Source: Starkeya sp. ORNL1 | GTDB taxonomy: Bacteria; Pseudomonadota; Alphaproteobacteria; Rhizobiales; Xanthobacteraceae | Reading direction: 5' to 3' | Assembly: GCF_012971745.1 (NCBI RefSeq) | Contig: NZ_CP048834.1 | Location: 372,001-436,000 of the forward strand | DNA length: 64,000 nucleotides | Part shown: positions 1 through 8,118 of the stretch, piece by piece | How positions within the stretch are numbered: position 1 is the stretch's first letter | Layout of the letters: each line of letters opens with the position of its first letter | Program-made: the position numbers and the translations under genes | Notes under the pieces: generated by a model | Seen by the model: the letters and a program-made list of their open reading frames with translations, nothing else | Told to the model about the DNA's origin: nothing | Database searches by the model: none

Positions 1-251
1 CCCTCGATGTGATCGTGGTGGAGATGGGTAAGCAGGATGTCGATCGGGCCGGGCGGCTCCTCGCGCATCGCCATGCCTAGATTGGTGATGCCGCTGCCGG
101 CATCGACGATGACGCGCCGCCGCCCCGCCATGAGCTCGATGCAGGTGGTGTTGCCGCCATATTTCAGCGTCGTCGGCCCCGGCATGACGGCCGAGCCCCG
201 CACGCCCCAGAACGTCATGCTCAGCACCGTGCCATGTCCCTTGTTAGCCAC
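1..251 (-). CDS. MBL-fold metallohydrolase, 3' part beyond window edge
   Basis: Only the N-terminal ~80 residues lie in the window. The reading frame contains a WGVRGS start motif, a YGGNTTC segment and then THLHHDHIEG, which is the HxHxDH zinc-binding motif of the metallo-beta-lactamase fold. These features suit the subgroup of small MBL hydrolases that includes phosphodiesterases; the substrate cannot be read. The start is uncertain: GTG at 251 has AGGCGAGG about 8 nt upstream, while GTG at 227 and ATG at 218 are alternatives. It follows the CHASE2 cyclase by 24 bp on the same strand, so the two are probably co-transcribed. A role in hydrolysing the cyclase product is conceivable but is inference only. 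Confidence 0.8.
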   Translation of the reverse strand, partial: MANKGHGTVLSMTFWGVRGSAVMPGPTTLKYGGNTTCIELMAGRRRVIVDAGSGITNLGMAMREEPPGPIDILLTHLHHDHIE

Positions 252-275
252 AGCTGGATCCTCGCCTGAACATGC

Positions 276-2501
276 TCATTTCTCATCGAGCGTCGTCACC
301 GCGTCCCAGGTCTCCTCCACGGGCTGGCCCGCGCGAAGCCGGCAACGCTCGGCATAGACGTTATACAACCGCGCAATGCCGCGCGGGGCGACACGCCCGG
401 CACGCACCGCTTGTGCCTCTGCTTTCACGAAGTCCGCCCGACGATAGGCATCGAGCATGGCCTGGTGCCGCGCGTTCAACCGTTCGAAGTCCGGCGACCG
501 GGCGAAAGCGGCGTCACCCGCCAGGGTGAACAGCCGCTGGGGTTGAGCGCGTCCCTTCACCCGGGTGACATCGACTTCAAGCCAGGCAAGGCCATCGGCG
601 AGGTCGCGGGTGGTCTGCGTTGCCAGCACGTCGACGCCGTAGAATTTGGTCGCCCCCTCAAGCCGGGAGGCGAGGTTGACGGTGTCGCCGAGGGCCGAAT
701 AATCGAAACGCTTAGTTGAGCCCAGATTGCCGACGCAGCAATCCCCGGTCGCGAGGCCGATGCCGTTGCGCACCTCTATGGCGGTGCTGCCGGCAGCGTC
801 CGCCTCCTCGCGCAGGGCACGGTTGAAGCCTTCCAGTTCGTTCAGCATGGCCAGTGCTGCACCCGCGGCGTGGGCGCCGTGAGCCGGATCGTCGAGCGGC
901 GCGTTCCAGAACGCCATGATGGCGTCGCCAATATATTTGTCGAGCGTGCCGCCTTGTGCCAGCACGACGTCGGTCATCGGCGTCAGATAGCGGTTCATGA
1001 AGCGCGTCAGTTCCTGCGCGTCCATGCGCTCCGAGATGGAGGTGAAGTTGCGCACGTCGGTGAACATCACGGTGAGGGTGCGGGTCTCGCCGCCGAGCAC
1101 CAGCCGGGCCGGATCGGAGGCGAGCTGCTCGATCACCGCCGGCGAGACGAAGCGGCCGAAGGCGTCGCGTACCCAGCGCTTCTGCCGCTGCTCGGCGCTG
1201 TAGAGCAGCATGGTGCCGGCGACATAGACCCCGCTTGCCGATGCCACCGGCCCGAACGGGTCGAGCAGCAGATTCCAGTTCCCGAAGGCCCACCAGCTGG
1301 CGAAGAACAGCGCTGCGACGACGAGGCCGCCGGCGATCGCGCCGCCCACCGCGCCGGCGAACGGCAGCGCCACGGCCATGGCGATGCCGAGCAGGGCCGC
1401 CAGCACCAGTTCGGCGCCGGTCGCCCAATCCGGGCGTGCCAGCCGCGCGCCGCTTACCAGATGCTCGATGAATTGCGCCTGGATCTCGACGCCCGGCACG
1501 GCGTCGTCGATCGGGGTGGCACGCAGGTCGAGCAGGCCCGCAGCGCTGGAGCCGACCAGGATGATGCGGCCTTCGATCTCCTCGCGCGGGACCTTCCCGG
1601 CCAGCAGCTTGGCGGCGGACATGAAGCGGCCCGGTTCGGTCGGGCCGACCCGCAGCCGCACCTCGCCGGTGGCGTCGGTCGGGGTCTCGATGGCGCCGAT
1701 CCGCACGGCCAGCATGCCGGTATGCGTGCCATAGGCTTCGTCGCCGCTGGCATTGGAGGAACGCACCACATAGGTCGAGGCGCCTTGCGCGACGCGCAGC
1801 GCTTCCGCCCCGAGGCTCGGCACCAGCTGGTCGCGGTAGCGCAGGAAGATCGGCACATGGCGCACGATCTGGTCGCCGTCCGGCAGCCAGTTCAGCGCGC
1901 CGAGGCCGGAGGCCGCCGCAACGAACGGCGGCAGCGGCAAGACAGCGCCGGCCAGCTTCGGGGCGAACAGCAGCGGATTGTCGCCGGCGGCGGCGACGCC
2001 GAACTTCATCGGAACCTCCGGCGGGGCGTCGGCCGGATTGGGCGTCAGTACCATGCCGAGAACCACCGGCGAGGACTTCAGCACATCGGCGAATTGCGCG
2101 TCATTGCCCGGCAGTCCCTCGATGGCCTTGGCCACGGTTTCGCGCACCGGGCCCTCCGGCAGCAGCGCCGCGAGCGCTTCCGGGTTGGTGCGGTCCGATT
2201 CGGCGAACATCACGTCGAAGGCGATCGCCGCGGCGCCGTCCTCGGTCAGTCGTGAGATGATCTCGGCGATGCGGGTGCGCGGCCATGGCCACTGGCCGAA
2301 CTCCGCCAGCGAGGCGTCGTCGATGTCGACGATGCGCACCGGCAGGTCCGGTGTCCAGGCACGAGGCTGGGCCTGCTGGTAGAGGTCGAACAGGTTGTTG
2401 CGAATGACGACGTAATAGCGCGGCTGCCAGAGGGTGAGCGCGAGCGCCGCGAGGAGGGGAATGGAGACGGCCGCTGCGTAGAGCGCATGCCGGCGGATCA
2501 T
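276..2501 (-). CDS. CHASE2-domain adenylate/guanylate cyclase
   Basis: A 741-residue membrane receptor cyclase that should make cAMP or cGMP in response to a periplasmic signal. An N-terminal membrane segment (about 8-25) is followed by a periplasmic CHASE2 domain (about 30-340). Three closely spaced membrane helices (about 361-435) lead to a class III cyclase domain (about 470-680). Both metal-binding aspartates are present, D482 in FTDVRNF and D526 in IGDAIMAF, as is the NLASRLEG segment that contributes transition-state residues, so the enzyme looks active. Length and order are typical of CHASE2 cyclases. It is followed closely by the MBL-fold gene and preceded by the barrel-protein gene on the same strand. 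Choice between cAMP and cGMP cannot be made from sequence alone. Confidence 0.93.
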   Translation of the reverse strand: MIRRHALYAAAVSIPLLAALALTLWQPRYYVVIRNNLFDLYQQAQPRAWTPDLPVRIVDIDDASLAEFGQWPWPRTRIAEIISRLTEDGAAAIAFDVMFAESDRTNPEALAALLPEGPVRETVAKAIEGLPGNDAQFADVLKSSPVVLGMVLTPNPADAPPEVPMKFGVAAAGDNPLLFAPKLAGAVLPLPPFVAAASGLGALNWLPDGDQIVRHVPIFLRYRDQLVPSLGAEALRVAQGASTYVVRSSNASGDEAYGTHTGMLAVRIGAIETPTDATGEVRLRVGPTEPGRFMSAAKLLAGKVPREEIEGRIILVGSSAAGLLDLRATPIDDAVPGVEIQAQFIEHLVSGARLARPDWATGAELVLAALLGIAMAVALPFAGAVGGAIAGGLVVAALFFASWWAFGNWNLLLDPFGPVASASGVYVAGTMLLYSAEQRQKRWVRDAFGRFVSPAVIEQLASDPARLVLGGETRTLTVMFTDVRNFTSISERMDAQELTRFMNRYLTPMTDVVLAQGGTLDKYIGDAIMAFWNAPLDDPAHGAHAAGAALAMLNELEGFNRALREEADAAGSTAIEVRNGIGLATGDCCVGNLGSTKRFDYSALGDTVNLASRLEGATKFYGVDVLATQTTRDLADGLAWLEVDVTRVKGRAQPQRLFTLAGDAAFARSPDFERLNARHQAMLDAYRRADFVKAEAQAVRAGRVAPRGIARLYNVYAERCRLRAGQPVEETWDAVTTLDEK

Positions 2502-2529
2502 CGTGCCTCCAAAGCGCGCCGCGCTACCA

Positions 2530-2575
2530 GGGCCTTTTGCTTTCGGATGGAATCATCCGGGCAACGAGAAAGTGC
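2530..2575. repeat. degenerate palindromic repeat with GATGG-CATC core
   Basis: An imperfect hairpin with a TCGGATG / CATCCGG core (2543-2549 and 2554-2560), flanked by CTTT and AAAG-type arms. It lies in the 138-bp gap between the barrel-protein stop and the cyclase start. It resembles the second module of the longer repeats at 29.3 and 61.2 kb and the hairpin at 4.9 kb, but is more decayed. Confidence 0.4.
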
Positions 2576-2639
2576 TCCGGATTCACTATACTGGAGCCTG
2601 TTCCGCCGCAAATCTCAGCCGGGCGCTGCGGAACATCCC

Positions 2640-3947
2640 CTAGAAGCGATAGGCGAAGCTGGTGCCGAACAGCTGTGCGTCGATCTCGCCACTATCGACG
2701 TTGGTGTCGGTAAACTCGTAGGAATATTCGAAACGCAGGTCGAGCCCGTCCCGGAAGAAGTTCGGCAGCACAAGTGCCACGCCGGGTGCGAACACGACTT
2801 CCTGCAATTCGTTCCTGGGCCGGTCGCTATAGCTATAAGGAGCATTCTCCCAGGAGAATTGGGTCTCGCGGTAAGTGACATCCATCGTCCCGACCACGGT
2901 AAGCCACGGCGCGACGGGCTTGGAATAGCCGAGCTTCATCCCCGCTTCGGTGATCGAGCCCGCGCGGGCGCCGTCCCAGTAAATATAGTCGTCCTTGTCC
3001 TCCGGCTCGCCGAGATCAGCCCAGCGGAACCAGGGCTGCATGGTAAAGGCGTCATCCTGCGCGAACACGCCCGGGCGGGTGAAACGCCCGACCACGCCGA
3101 CCACCAAGCCCTCGCTGGCGCTGTAGGCCTCGCCATAGGTGCGATAGCCGACACTGATGTCGACGCGCTGCATCGCGCCGTTGAGATAGCCTTCGAAGCC
3201 GATCAGCCCGCCGACCTCCCAGAAGCGAACCCGATCGTCTCCGCCCGGGCCGTATTTGATGGTCTTCTCGGGATACCAGACGGGATCGTACCAGGGATTG
3301 GCCATCTCGACGCTGTCGAGCCCGTTGTTCAGCCATGAGAACGTCGCCATCGGCGCAAGGCGCATGGCAATCTGCGGCGTGATCTGGAACATCGGGCCCG
3401 ATGCCGCGGTGACGTAGCCGCCGTCGAGCTGGGAATTATTGACCCACATCTGCTGCTCGACGCGGGCGGTGGTGCGCCAGCGCAGGTCGCCGGCCGGCCG
3501 GTCGTCGCGCATCGACACGCCCGCCGTGAAGAAGGTGTCGGTCTTCTCGGGATAGGAGGAGAAGATGTTCAGATAGGGGTTGGGCGAATAGCCATAAACG
3601 TCGAACGTGCCGGTCCGATAGGGATTGGTGTCGACGAACACGCCGCCGTCGAGCGTCCAGACGGTGGTTGCCGGCTCCATGTGCCAGCGTACCCGGCTCA
3701 GTCCCTCCCAGGCTTCCATATTGGTGGGATCGAGCATCAGCACGCGCTCATAGGCGGCGAGCGCCCATCGCGGCTTGCCTTTCGTCTCGGCGAGCTTGCC
3801 ATATTCCAGGCTGGTGGAGACGTTGCCGGGATCGGCCATGATCCGGGTCGACAAATCCGACAATTCGTCGGCCCGTGCGCTTACCGAGGCGACCACCGCC
3901 AATATGCACAGACAAAGCGTACGCCCGGCGGGGAGCGGCCTTTTCAT
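2640..3947 (-). CDS. TPR-containing outer-membrane beta-barrel protein (putative)
   Basis: A 435-residue secreted protein. The ATG at 3947 is chosen over an in-frame start 36 bp upstream because GGAGCGG sits about 3 nt before it and it begins a good signal peptide (MKRPLPAG... to SARA). Residues about 30-95 form a TPR-like helical pair (ALAAYERVLMLDPTN). The rest is rich in alternating aromatic and polar residues, and the chain ends SFAYRF with a C-terminal Phe, the usual outer-membrane insertion signal. It is probably a barrel protein. No named family is recognised and the function is unknown. It shares the strand with the cyclase 138 bp downstream and is divergent from the first FecR gene, which suggests one functional module. 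Confidence 0.75.
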   Translation of the reverse strand: MKRPLPAGRTLCLCILAVVASVSARADELSDLSTRIMADPGNVSTSLEYGKLAETKGKPRWALAAYERVLMLDPTNMEAWEGLSRVRWHMEPATTVWTLDGGVFVDTNPYRTGTFDVYGYSPNPYLNIFSSYPEKTDTFFTAGVSMRDDRPAGDLRWRTTARVEQQMWVNNSQLDGGYVTAASGPMFQITPQIAMRLAPMATFSWLNNGLDSVEMANPWYDPVWYPEKTIKYGPGGDDRVRFWEVGGLIGFEGYLNGAMQRVDISVGYRTYGEAYSASEGLVVGVVGRFTRPGVFAQDDAFTMQPWFRWADLGEPEDKDDYIYWDGARAGSITEAGMKLGYSKPVAPWLTVVGTMDVTYRETQFSWENAPYSYSDRPRNELQEVVFAPGVALVLPNFFRDGLDLRFEYSYEFTDTNVDSGEIDAQLFGTSFAYRF

Positions 3948-4158
3948 TTGCCGCTCCGCCTCCATCGCCCCTGACGCCCGCATGCATCATTCCCTTTCGT
4001 CAGAGACAGCCGATTCCCCGCCTGGACCGGTTGCCGGCTACGATAGGATCATCCGTACCCCGTTGACGACCGTCGAAATGCGGCTGAGTCGCAACTTCCC
4101 GGGTAATGTGCTTTTCTCTCCACATCGACGTGACTCGTGCCTGCGGGGAGGCCCATCA

Positions 4159-4908
4159 ATGCCGCGCCTGTTTTCTCCGCTTTGCGCGGTCGTTGCCGCC
4201 TCGCTGGCCGCCGCTTCGATTGTCGCCGCAACGCCGGCTGGCGCACAGAGCCGCATTGGTGTCGCAGCGGCGGTGCTCAACGAGGTCACCGGGGCGCTGC
4301 CGGGCGACCAGCGCCGGCTTTCCACGGGTGACGGGGTTCGCCAGAACGAGGTCATCCGCACCGCTGGCGATGCCTCGACGCAGTTGCTGTTCCGCGACGA
4401 GACCGCGCTCTCGATCGGCCCGTCGTCGGAAGTGACGCTCGATCGTTTCGTGTTCGATCCCTCAGGAAGCGCCACCAGCGTCGCCGTCAATCTGTCGAAG
4501 GGCGCGCTGCGCTTCGTCTCCGGCGCTTCCGATCCGCGCCGCTACGAGGTCAAGACCCCGCTCGCCGTCATCGGCGTGCGCGGCACGGTCATCGATGTGC
4601 GCTACGTCGACGGCAAGGTCTATGTGATCCTTACCGAGGGCGCGACCGACGTGTGCGTCAAGGGCGGGCGCTGCGTGTCGGTGACGAAGCCCGGGGACGC
4701 CGTGGTGATCGGGCAGGGCGGCACCATCGACGGGCCGAAGGTGTGGGATGGGCGCATCTACCAGAAGGCTGGCCTGACGTCCTGGCCGCTGTTCGGCTAT
4801 CGCTTCGAGAACGACCGCACGCGCGACACGGTGGCTCCCGGCCTGCGGTCGGGCGGCATTCTCCGGGGACAGACACAATCCCTGCCTTCGGGCGGCGAGG
4901 GCGGCTAG
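4159..4908 (+). CDS. secreted FecR-domain protein (copy 1)
   Basis: A 249-residue protein with a signal peptide (about 1-31, ending TPAGAQ) and a FecR domain. Recognisable FecR elements are RFVSGASD, the conserved IGVRGT turn and the following strands. ATG 4159 is chosen because GGGGAGG lies about 10 nt upstream and it opens the signal peptide. It has no anti-sigma N-terminal helix bundle and no sigma factor beside it, so it is not a classical FecR-FecI pair. Stand-alone secreted FecR proteins are of unknown function. It is divergent from the barrel gene (211-bp gap) and is followed after 454 bp by a second FecR gene. The TAG stop merges into a palindromic repeat. Confidence 0.88.
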   Translation: MPRLFSPLCAVVAASLAAASIVAATPAGAQSRIGVAAAVLNEVTGALPGDQRRLSTGDGVRQNEVIRTAGDASTQLLFRDETALSIGPSSEVTLDRFVFDPSGSATSVAVNLSKGALRFVSGASDPRRYEVKTPLAVIGVRGTVIDVRYVDGKVYVILTEGATDVCVKGGRCVSVTKPGDAVVIGQGGTIDGPKVWDGRIYQKAGLTSWPLFGYRFENDRTRDTVAPGLRSGGILRGQTQSLPSGGEGG

Positions 4909-4950
4909 AGTTCCATTCGCCTGGATGGATTCATCCCAGCGAATGGAAGT
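4909..4950. repeat. palindromic intergenic repeat directly after FecR copy 1
   Basis: The arms TTCCATTCGC (4911-4920) and GCGAATGGAA (4939-4948) are perfect inverted copies around an inner CTGGATG / CATCCCAG hairpin. It begins at the stop codon (TAGAG). The core matches the second module of the repeats at 29.3 and 61.2 kb. It could act as a transcript-end hairpin, but no T-tract follows. Confidence 0.65.
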
Positions 4951-5362
4951 ATTCAAGGCATGCTCTGATCGCAAAGATTTTCTAGTTTCCTGCGAATCTT
5001 TTCCAGTGATCGCTGCAACGCGCAGGACGTGCGATCCTGACCGCTGCGATATCATGAAGTGATCGCCGATTGTTTCGGCTTCGTCACGACCAAGTTCAAT
5101 GCGCGAGACGAAATGGGAACGTCATGCTGATCGGCAGCATGACGAACCGCTGCACGCGAGCACGTCTCGACCGGGCCCGGTCACGATTGCGCTATCGAGC
5201 GCGGGCCGCCCGTAAACCCTACGGAAAGTAGAGAAGTTTCGAAACTCGCTATAAGGTCGAAGCTTTGCTATGATGTTTACTTGGCCAAGCGTGAGCTGAC
5301 GCGCCGAGCGTCTGAACGCGGTCGGCTCCTTCATGAGCGTGAACAGAACGGGGGGCTCCGTC
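4951..5362. other. intergenic region between the two FecR genes
   Basis: No gene is visible here. It holds a stem-loop at 5120-5144 and a stretch around 5235-5275 with TTTCGAAA and TATGAT-like elements that could be promoter parts for the second FecR gene. I cannot assign a sigma factor. Confidence 0.4.
5120..5144. promoter_or_regulatory. perfect 10-bp stem-loop upstream of FecR copy 2
   Basis: CGTCATGCTG (5120-5129) pairs with CAGCATGACG (5135-5144) across a 5-nt loop. It is not followed by a T-run. It may be an operator, an attenuator-like hairpin or an mRNA processing site; no assignment is possible. Confidence 0.4.
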
Positions 5363-6373
5363 ATGCGCTTTCGATATCACGAGTACTTGGGAAGATGTGC
5401 GAGCGTTTGTTTGTTCGCATTCGTATTGGCTTTCACTGCGGTGGATCCCGCACACGCCATCACGGCGAGCGGCGTCGCCGTTTCGGTGGTGCCCGCAGCG
5501 GCTGCGGCCGGCACCACGGGGCGTCGTACGCTTCAGGTGGATGGCGATGTCTTCATGGGTGACAAGGTCCAGACTGGACCGGGCGGTGAAGCCCAGATCC
5601 AGTTCAAGGACTCGACCAAGCTGGTGGTCGGCCCGAATTCCTCGATGACGATCGACGCTTTCGTGTTCGACGAGAGCAACACGGCGCGCAAGGTCACCAT
5701 GAACGCGACCAAGGGCGCGTTCCGCTTCATCACCGGTAGCAGCGCGAAGCAGGCCTATACGATCAACACGCCGACCGCGACGATCGGCGTCCGCGGCACG
5801 CGCTTCGATTTCACGGTGGCGGGCAACGGCGAAATGACCTTCGCCATTTTCGAGGGCCAGGCGCGGGTCTGCGACCGCAGCGGCGTCTGCCGGGATGTGC
5901 GCGGCGGCTGCGAGGTGGTGATTACGCCGCCGGGCGGCGGCGTCCAGCCGGCAAACTGGGGCGCACCCGTTGCCACCAAGTTCCCCTATGTCGAATCGCA
6001 GGACAGCTTGCTTCCCGCGTTCCGGGTGAACACGGCGGGATGCAATGGCCGTAGCGGCGCACGCGAGCGCGCCACTGATGCCGACTTGGGGCGGACAAGC
6101 CCGCGGGCGCGCGCGAGTTCCCCACCTCAGCCGGACCCGCCCGACCATGAGCACGATCCGCATTGCGGATATGGTGGTGAAGAGGGCGGGTATGGTGGCG
6201 AGGCCCAGCGTACAGGTACCTTCTCGACCGCAGACTCGACCATCAGCGGGGGTGCCCGGAGCTTCGGAGGCTTTGGGGGTGCCTTCGGATCACGCGACGG
6301 CAAGGGCCAAAAGACCGGCAGCAGCTTCGGCGGTTCGCGATCCGGCCGCAGCAATGGCCCCAACGGCAAATAG
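5363..6373 (+). CDS. secreted FecR-domain protein with Gly/Ser-rich tail (copy 2)
   Basis: A 336-residue protein. ATG 5363 has GGGGGG about 10 nt upstream and starts a signal peptide ending DPAHA; an in-frame ATG at 5333 is weaker. The FecR domain spans about 40-200 with RFITGSSA and IGVRGTRFDF. After about residue 225 the chain becomes low-complexity: a His/Asp/Pro segment, GYGGEEGGYGGE, then a Gly/Ser-rich end. That tail is unlike copy 1 and could be a surface-exposed or polymerising region. Function unknown. A strong terminator follows at 6436-6464, so the module ends here. Confidence 0.87.
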   Translation: MRFRYHEYLGRCASVCLFAFVLAFTAVDPAHAITASGVAVSVVPAAAAAGTTGRRTLQVDGDVFMGDKVQTGPGGEAQIQFKDSTKLVVGPNSSMTIDAFVFDESNTARKVTMNATKGAFRFITGSSAKQAYTINTPTATIGVRGTRFDFTVAGNGEMTFAIFEGQARVCDRSGVCRDVRGGCEVVITPPGGGVQPANWGAPVATKFPYVESQDSLLPAFRVNTAGCNGRSGARERATDADLGRTSPRARASSPPQPDPPDHEHDPHCGYGGEEGGYGGEAQRTGTFSTADSTISGGARSFGGFGGAFGSRDGKGQKTGSSFGGSRSGRSNGPNGK

Positions 6374-6435
6374 CCGGGTGGACCGTGGACGGCGTTAGCC
6401 GCCCAAAGCCGCGCCGGCTCGATAGTGATTACGGG

Positions 6436-6464
6436 AAAGGCGGCGTCGGATCGACGCCGCCTTT
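6436..6464 (+). terminator. rho-independent terminator after FecR copy 2
   Basis: A perfect 13-bp stem (AAAGGCGGCGTCG at 6436-6448, its complement at 6452-6464) with a 3-nt loop, ending in TTT and an AT-richer stretch. It lies 62 bp after the FecR stop and separates that module from coxC. The remaining gap up to 6741 shows no gene; it presumably carries the coxC promoter, which I cannot pin down. Confidence 0.8.
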
Positions 6465-6741
6465 CGATATTTCGTGCATCAACCGTTCACTGCCGAGTTG
6501 CTCGCGGCCGGCCAGGCTCCAAGGTCCCAACCCTGCGTTCATTCGCAGTTAGATCGAAGCCGAACACAAGTCGGGCCGGATCCCGAGGCTTGGGCCACTG
6601 CCGCTTCGAACCGCGCATGAGTGTGTGAACAGTCTCCCGCCCATGTACTCATTGTGGAATTGGTCGAAATGTTCCGCTAGCCTGAGCGGCTGAAGCCGAA
6701 GACGCCGTCAAGGCGCGCGGCAGGGTGAAGGAGGCGCCCTC

Positions 6742-7869
6742 ATGAACCCGTCGCACGAGCCCTGGCTCGTTGCGCTTTCGCTGTTTGTGGCGTTCCAGGG
6801 CAGCTATGTCGGGCTGCATCTGGCACGGCAGGTGGAAGCTGCGGGTGGCCTGCGTCGCCGTGCGCTGATCGGCGCATCCGCGCTATCGCTGGCGCTTGGC
6901 ATCTGGACCATGCATTTCGTCGGCATACTGGCGGTCAGGCTACCGGTCGCCGTCGATTTCCTGGTGCTGCCGACGCTGCTCTCTTTCCTGATCTGCGTGC
7001 TGGTGGTCGGCTTCGCCGTGTTTGCAGTCAGCGCCGGCGCACCGAGCCGAACGCGCATTGCGTTGGCCGCCGTCTTCATGGGCGCCGGCATCGTCGCCAT
7101 GCATTATCTCGGCATGTATGCGCTGCATGCCAGCCTGCACATGACGCACGATCCGCGCTGGGTGGCGGCGAGCATCCTGGTCGGCGTCGCCTCGTCAGGC
7201 ATCGCGCTGTGGCTCGGCTTCGGGGAGGGGGCCAAAGGGCCAGTGCTGGTCCCCGCCGTGCTGATGGGCCTTGCCATCTCTGCCATGCACTATTCCGCCA
7301 TGGCCGGCGTGACCTTTCAGACTCACGAGATGGCGATGCCGATGGAGATGCCGGCGTTCTCGCCGGGCCTGCTCGCTATCGTGGTCTCGGTGGTGGCGTT
7401 CGTGGTGTCGGGCCTGTTCCTGCTGACGCTGATCCCCGAAGGACAGGGAGCACACGCGGCGGCAATCGAACCCAATCCCGCCACTGAGATCGCACCCGTC
7501 CCGCCCGCGAGCGGGAGCTATGTCCGCACCCTGCCGGTGGAACGGGACGGACTGCACCGCCATCTCGATGTCGGGCATCTCGTCGCCGTGCAGGCACAGG
7601 CGCATTACAGCCAGCTGTTCGACGGCGACACGACGTGGTTCTGCCCGCTCTCCATCTCCGAGGTGGAGGCCGGGCTCGACCCGGCGGTGTTCGTCCGGGT
7701 TCACCGCAGCCATATCGTCAATCTCGATCGGGTGTCCTCGCTGAAGAATGTCGCCGATGCCGCGGCCGTGGCGATGATGGCGCACACGCCCTACCGCGCG
7801 CCGGTCAGCCGCTCGCGCCGGCGCTGGCTGAGGCAGCGGCTGGAGGAAAGGCTGCATCTCGCCGAGTGA
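6742..7869 (+). CDS. coxC: CoxC: MHYT membrane sensor fused to LytTR DNA-binding domain
   Basis: A 375-residue regulator. The N-terminal ~235 residues hold about seven membrane helices with repeated MHYT-type motifs: WTMHFVGI, AMHYLGM and AMHYSAM. The C-terminal ~105 residues form a LytTR DNA-binding domain (HLVAVQAQAHYS, VRVHRSHIVNLD). This MHYT-LytTR fusion is the known architecture of CoxC and CoxH in Oligotropha carboxidovorans. MHYT is proposed to sense a diatomic gas through a bound metal, so CoxC is probably a membrane-tethered transcription factor for the CO genes. Its position upstream of coxM supports CoxC over CoxH. A GGAGG-like site (AAGGAGGCG) lies about 7 nt before ATG. Confidence 0.9.
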   Translation: MNPSHEPWLVALSLFVAFQGSYVGLHLARQVEAAGGLRRRALIGASALSLALGIWTMHFVGILAVRLPVAVDFLVLPTLLSFLICVLVVGFAVFAVSAGAPSRTRIALAAVFMGAGIVAMHYLGMYALHASLHMTHDPRWVAASILVGVASSGIALWLGFGEGAKGPVLVPAVLMGLAISAMHYSAMAGVTFQTHEMAMPMEMPAFSPGLLAIVVSVVAFVVSGLFLLTLIPEGQGAHAAAIEPNPATEIAPVPPASGSYVRTLPVERDGLHRHLDVGHLVAVQAQAHYSQLFDGDTTWFCPLSISEVEAGLDPAVFVRVHRSHIVNLDRVSSLKNVADAAAVAMMAHTPYRAPVSRSRRRWLRQRLEERLHLAE

Positions 7870-8118
7870 TTCAGCGCGGTGCTGCACTGCGGCGCGCTAG
7901 GCCGGAATTCATGAGCGTGCATCTGGAATAACAGACACGCTCCCACCAAGTGCGCCAGCAATGCTGACGCAATTCGTGCAAAAAGCCTGCGTTCGTGCGC
8001 GCGCCCGCTCGCTTGTGCATGTCGCGTTGTTGTGCGGCGCACTGCCTCGCATCCTCACCCTGGAACCGTCCCAAAAGTGGCGCGAAGCCACGGCGTGAAA
8101 CCGAGGAGGAGTGCCCCC

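Noticed and set aside
4049..4158. Extended N-termini for the first FecR protein starting at 3775.
   Set aside because: It would run through the divergent barrel gene and hide the signal peptide; ATG 4159 has a clear Shine-Dalgarno.
5120..5144. The stem-loop upstream of FecR copy 2 as an intrinsic terminator.
   Set aside because: There is no T-run after either arm; it is kept only as an unassigned hairpin.
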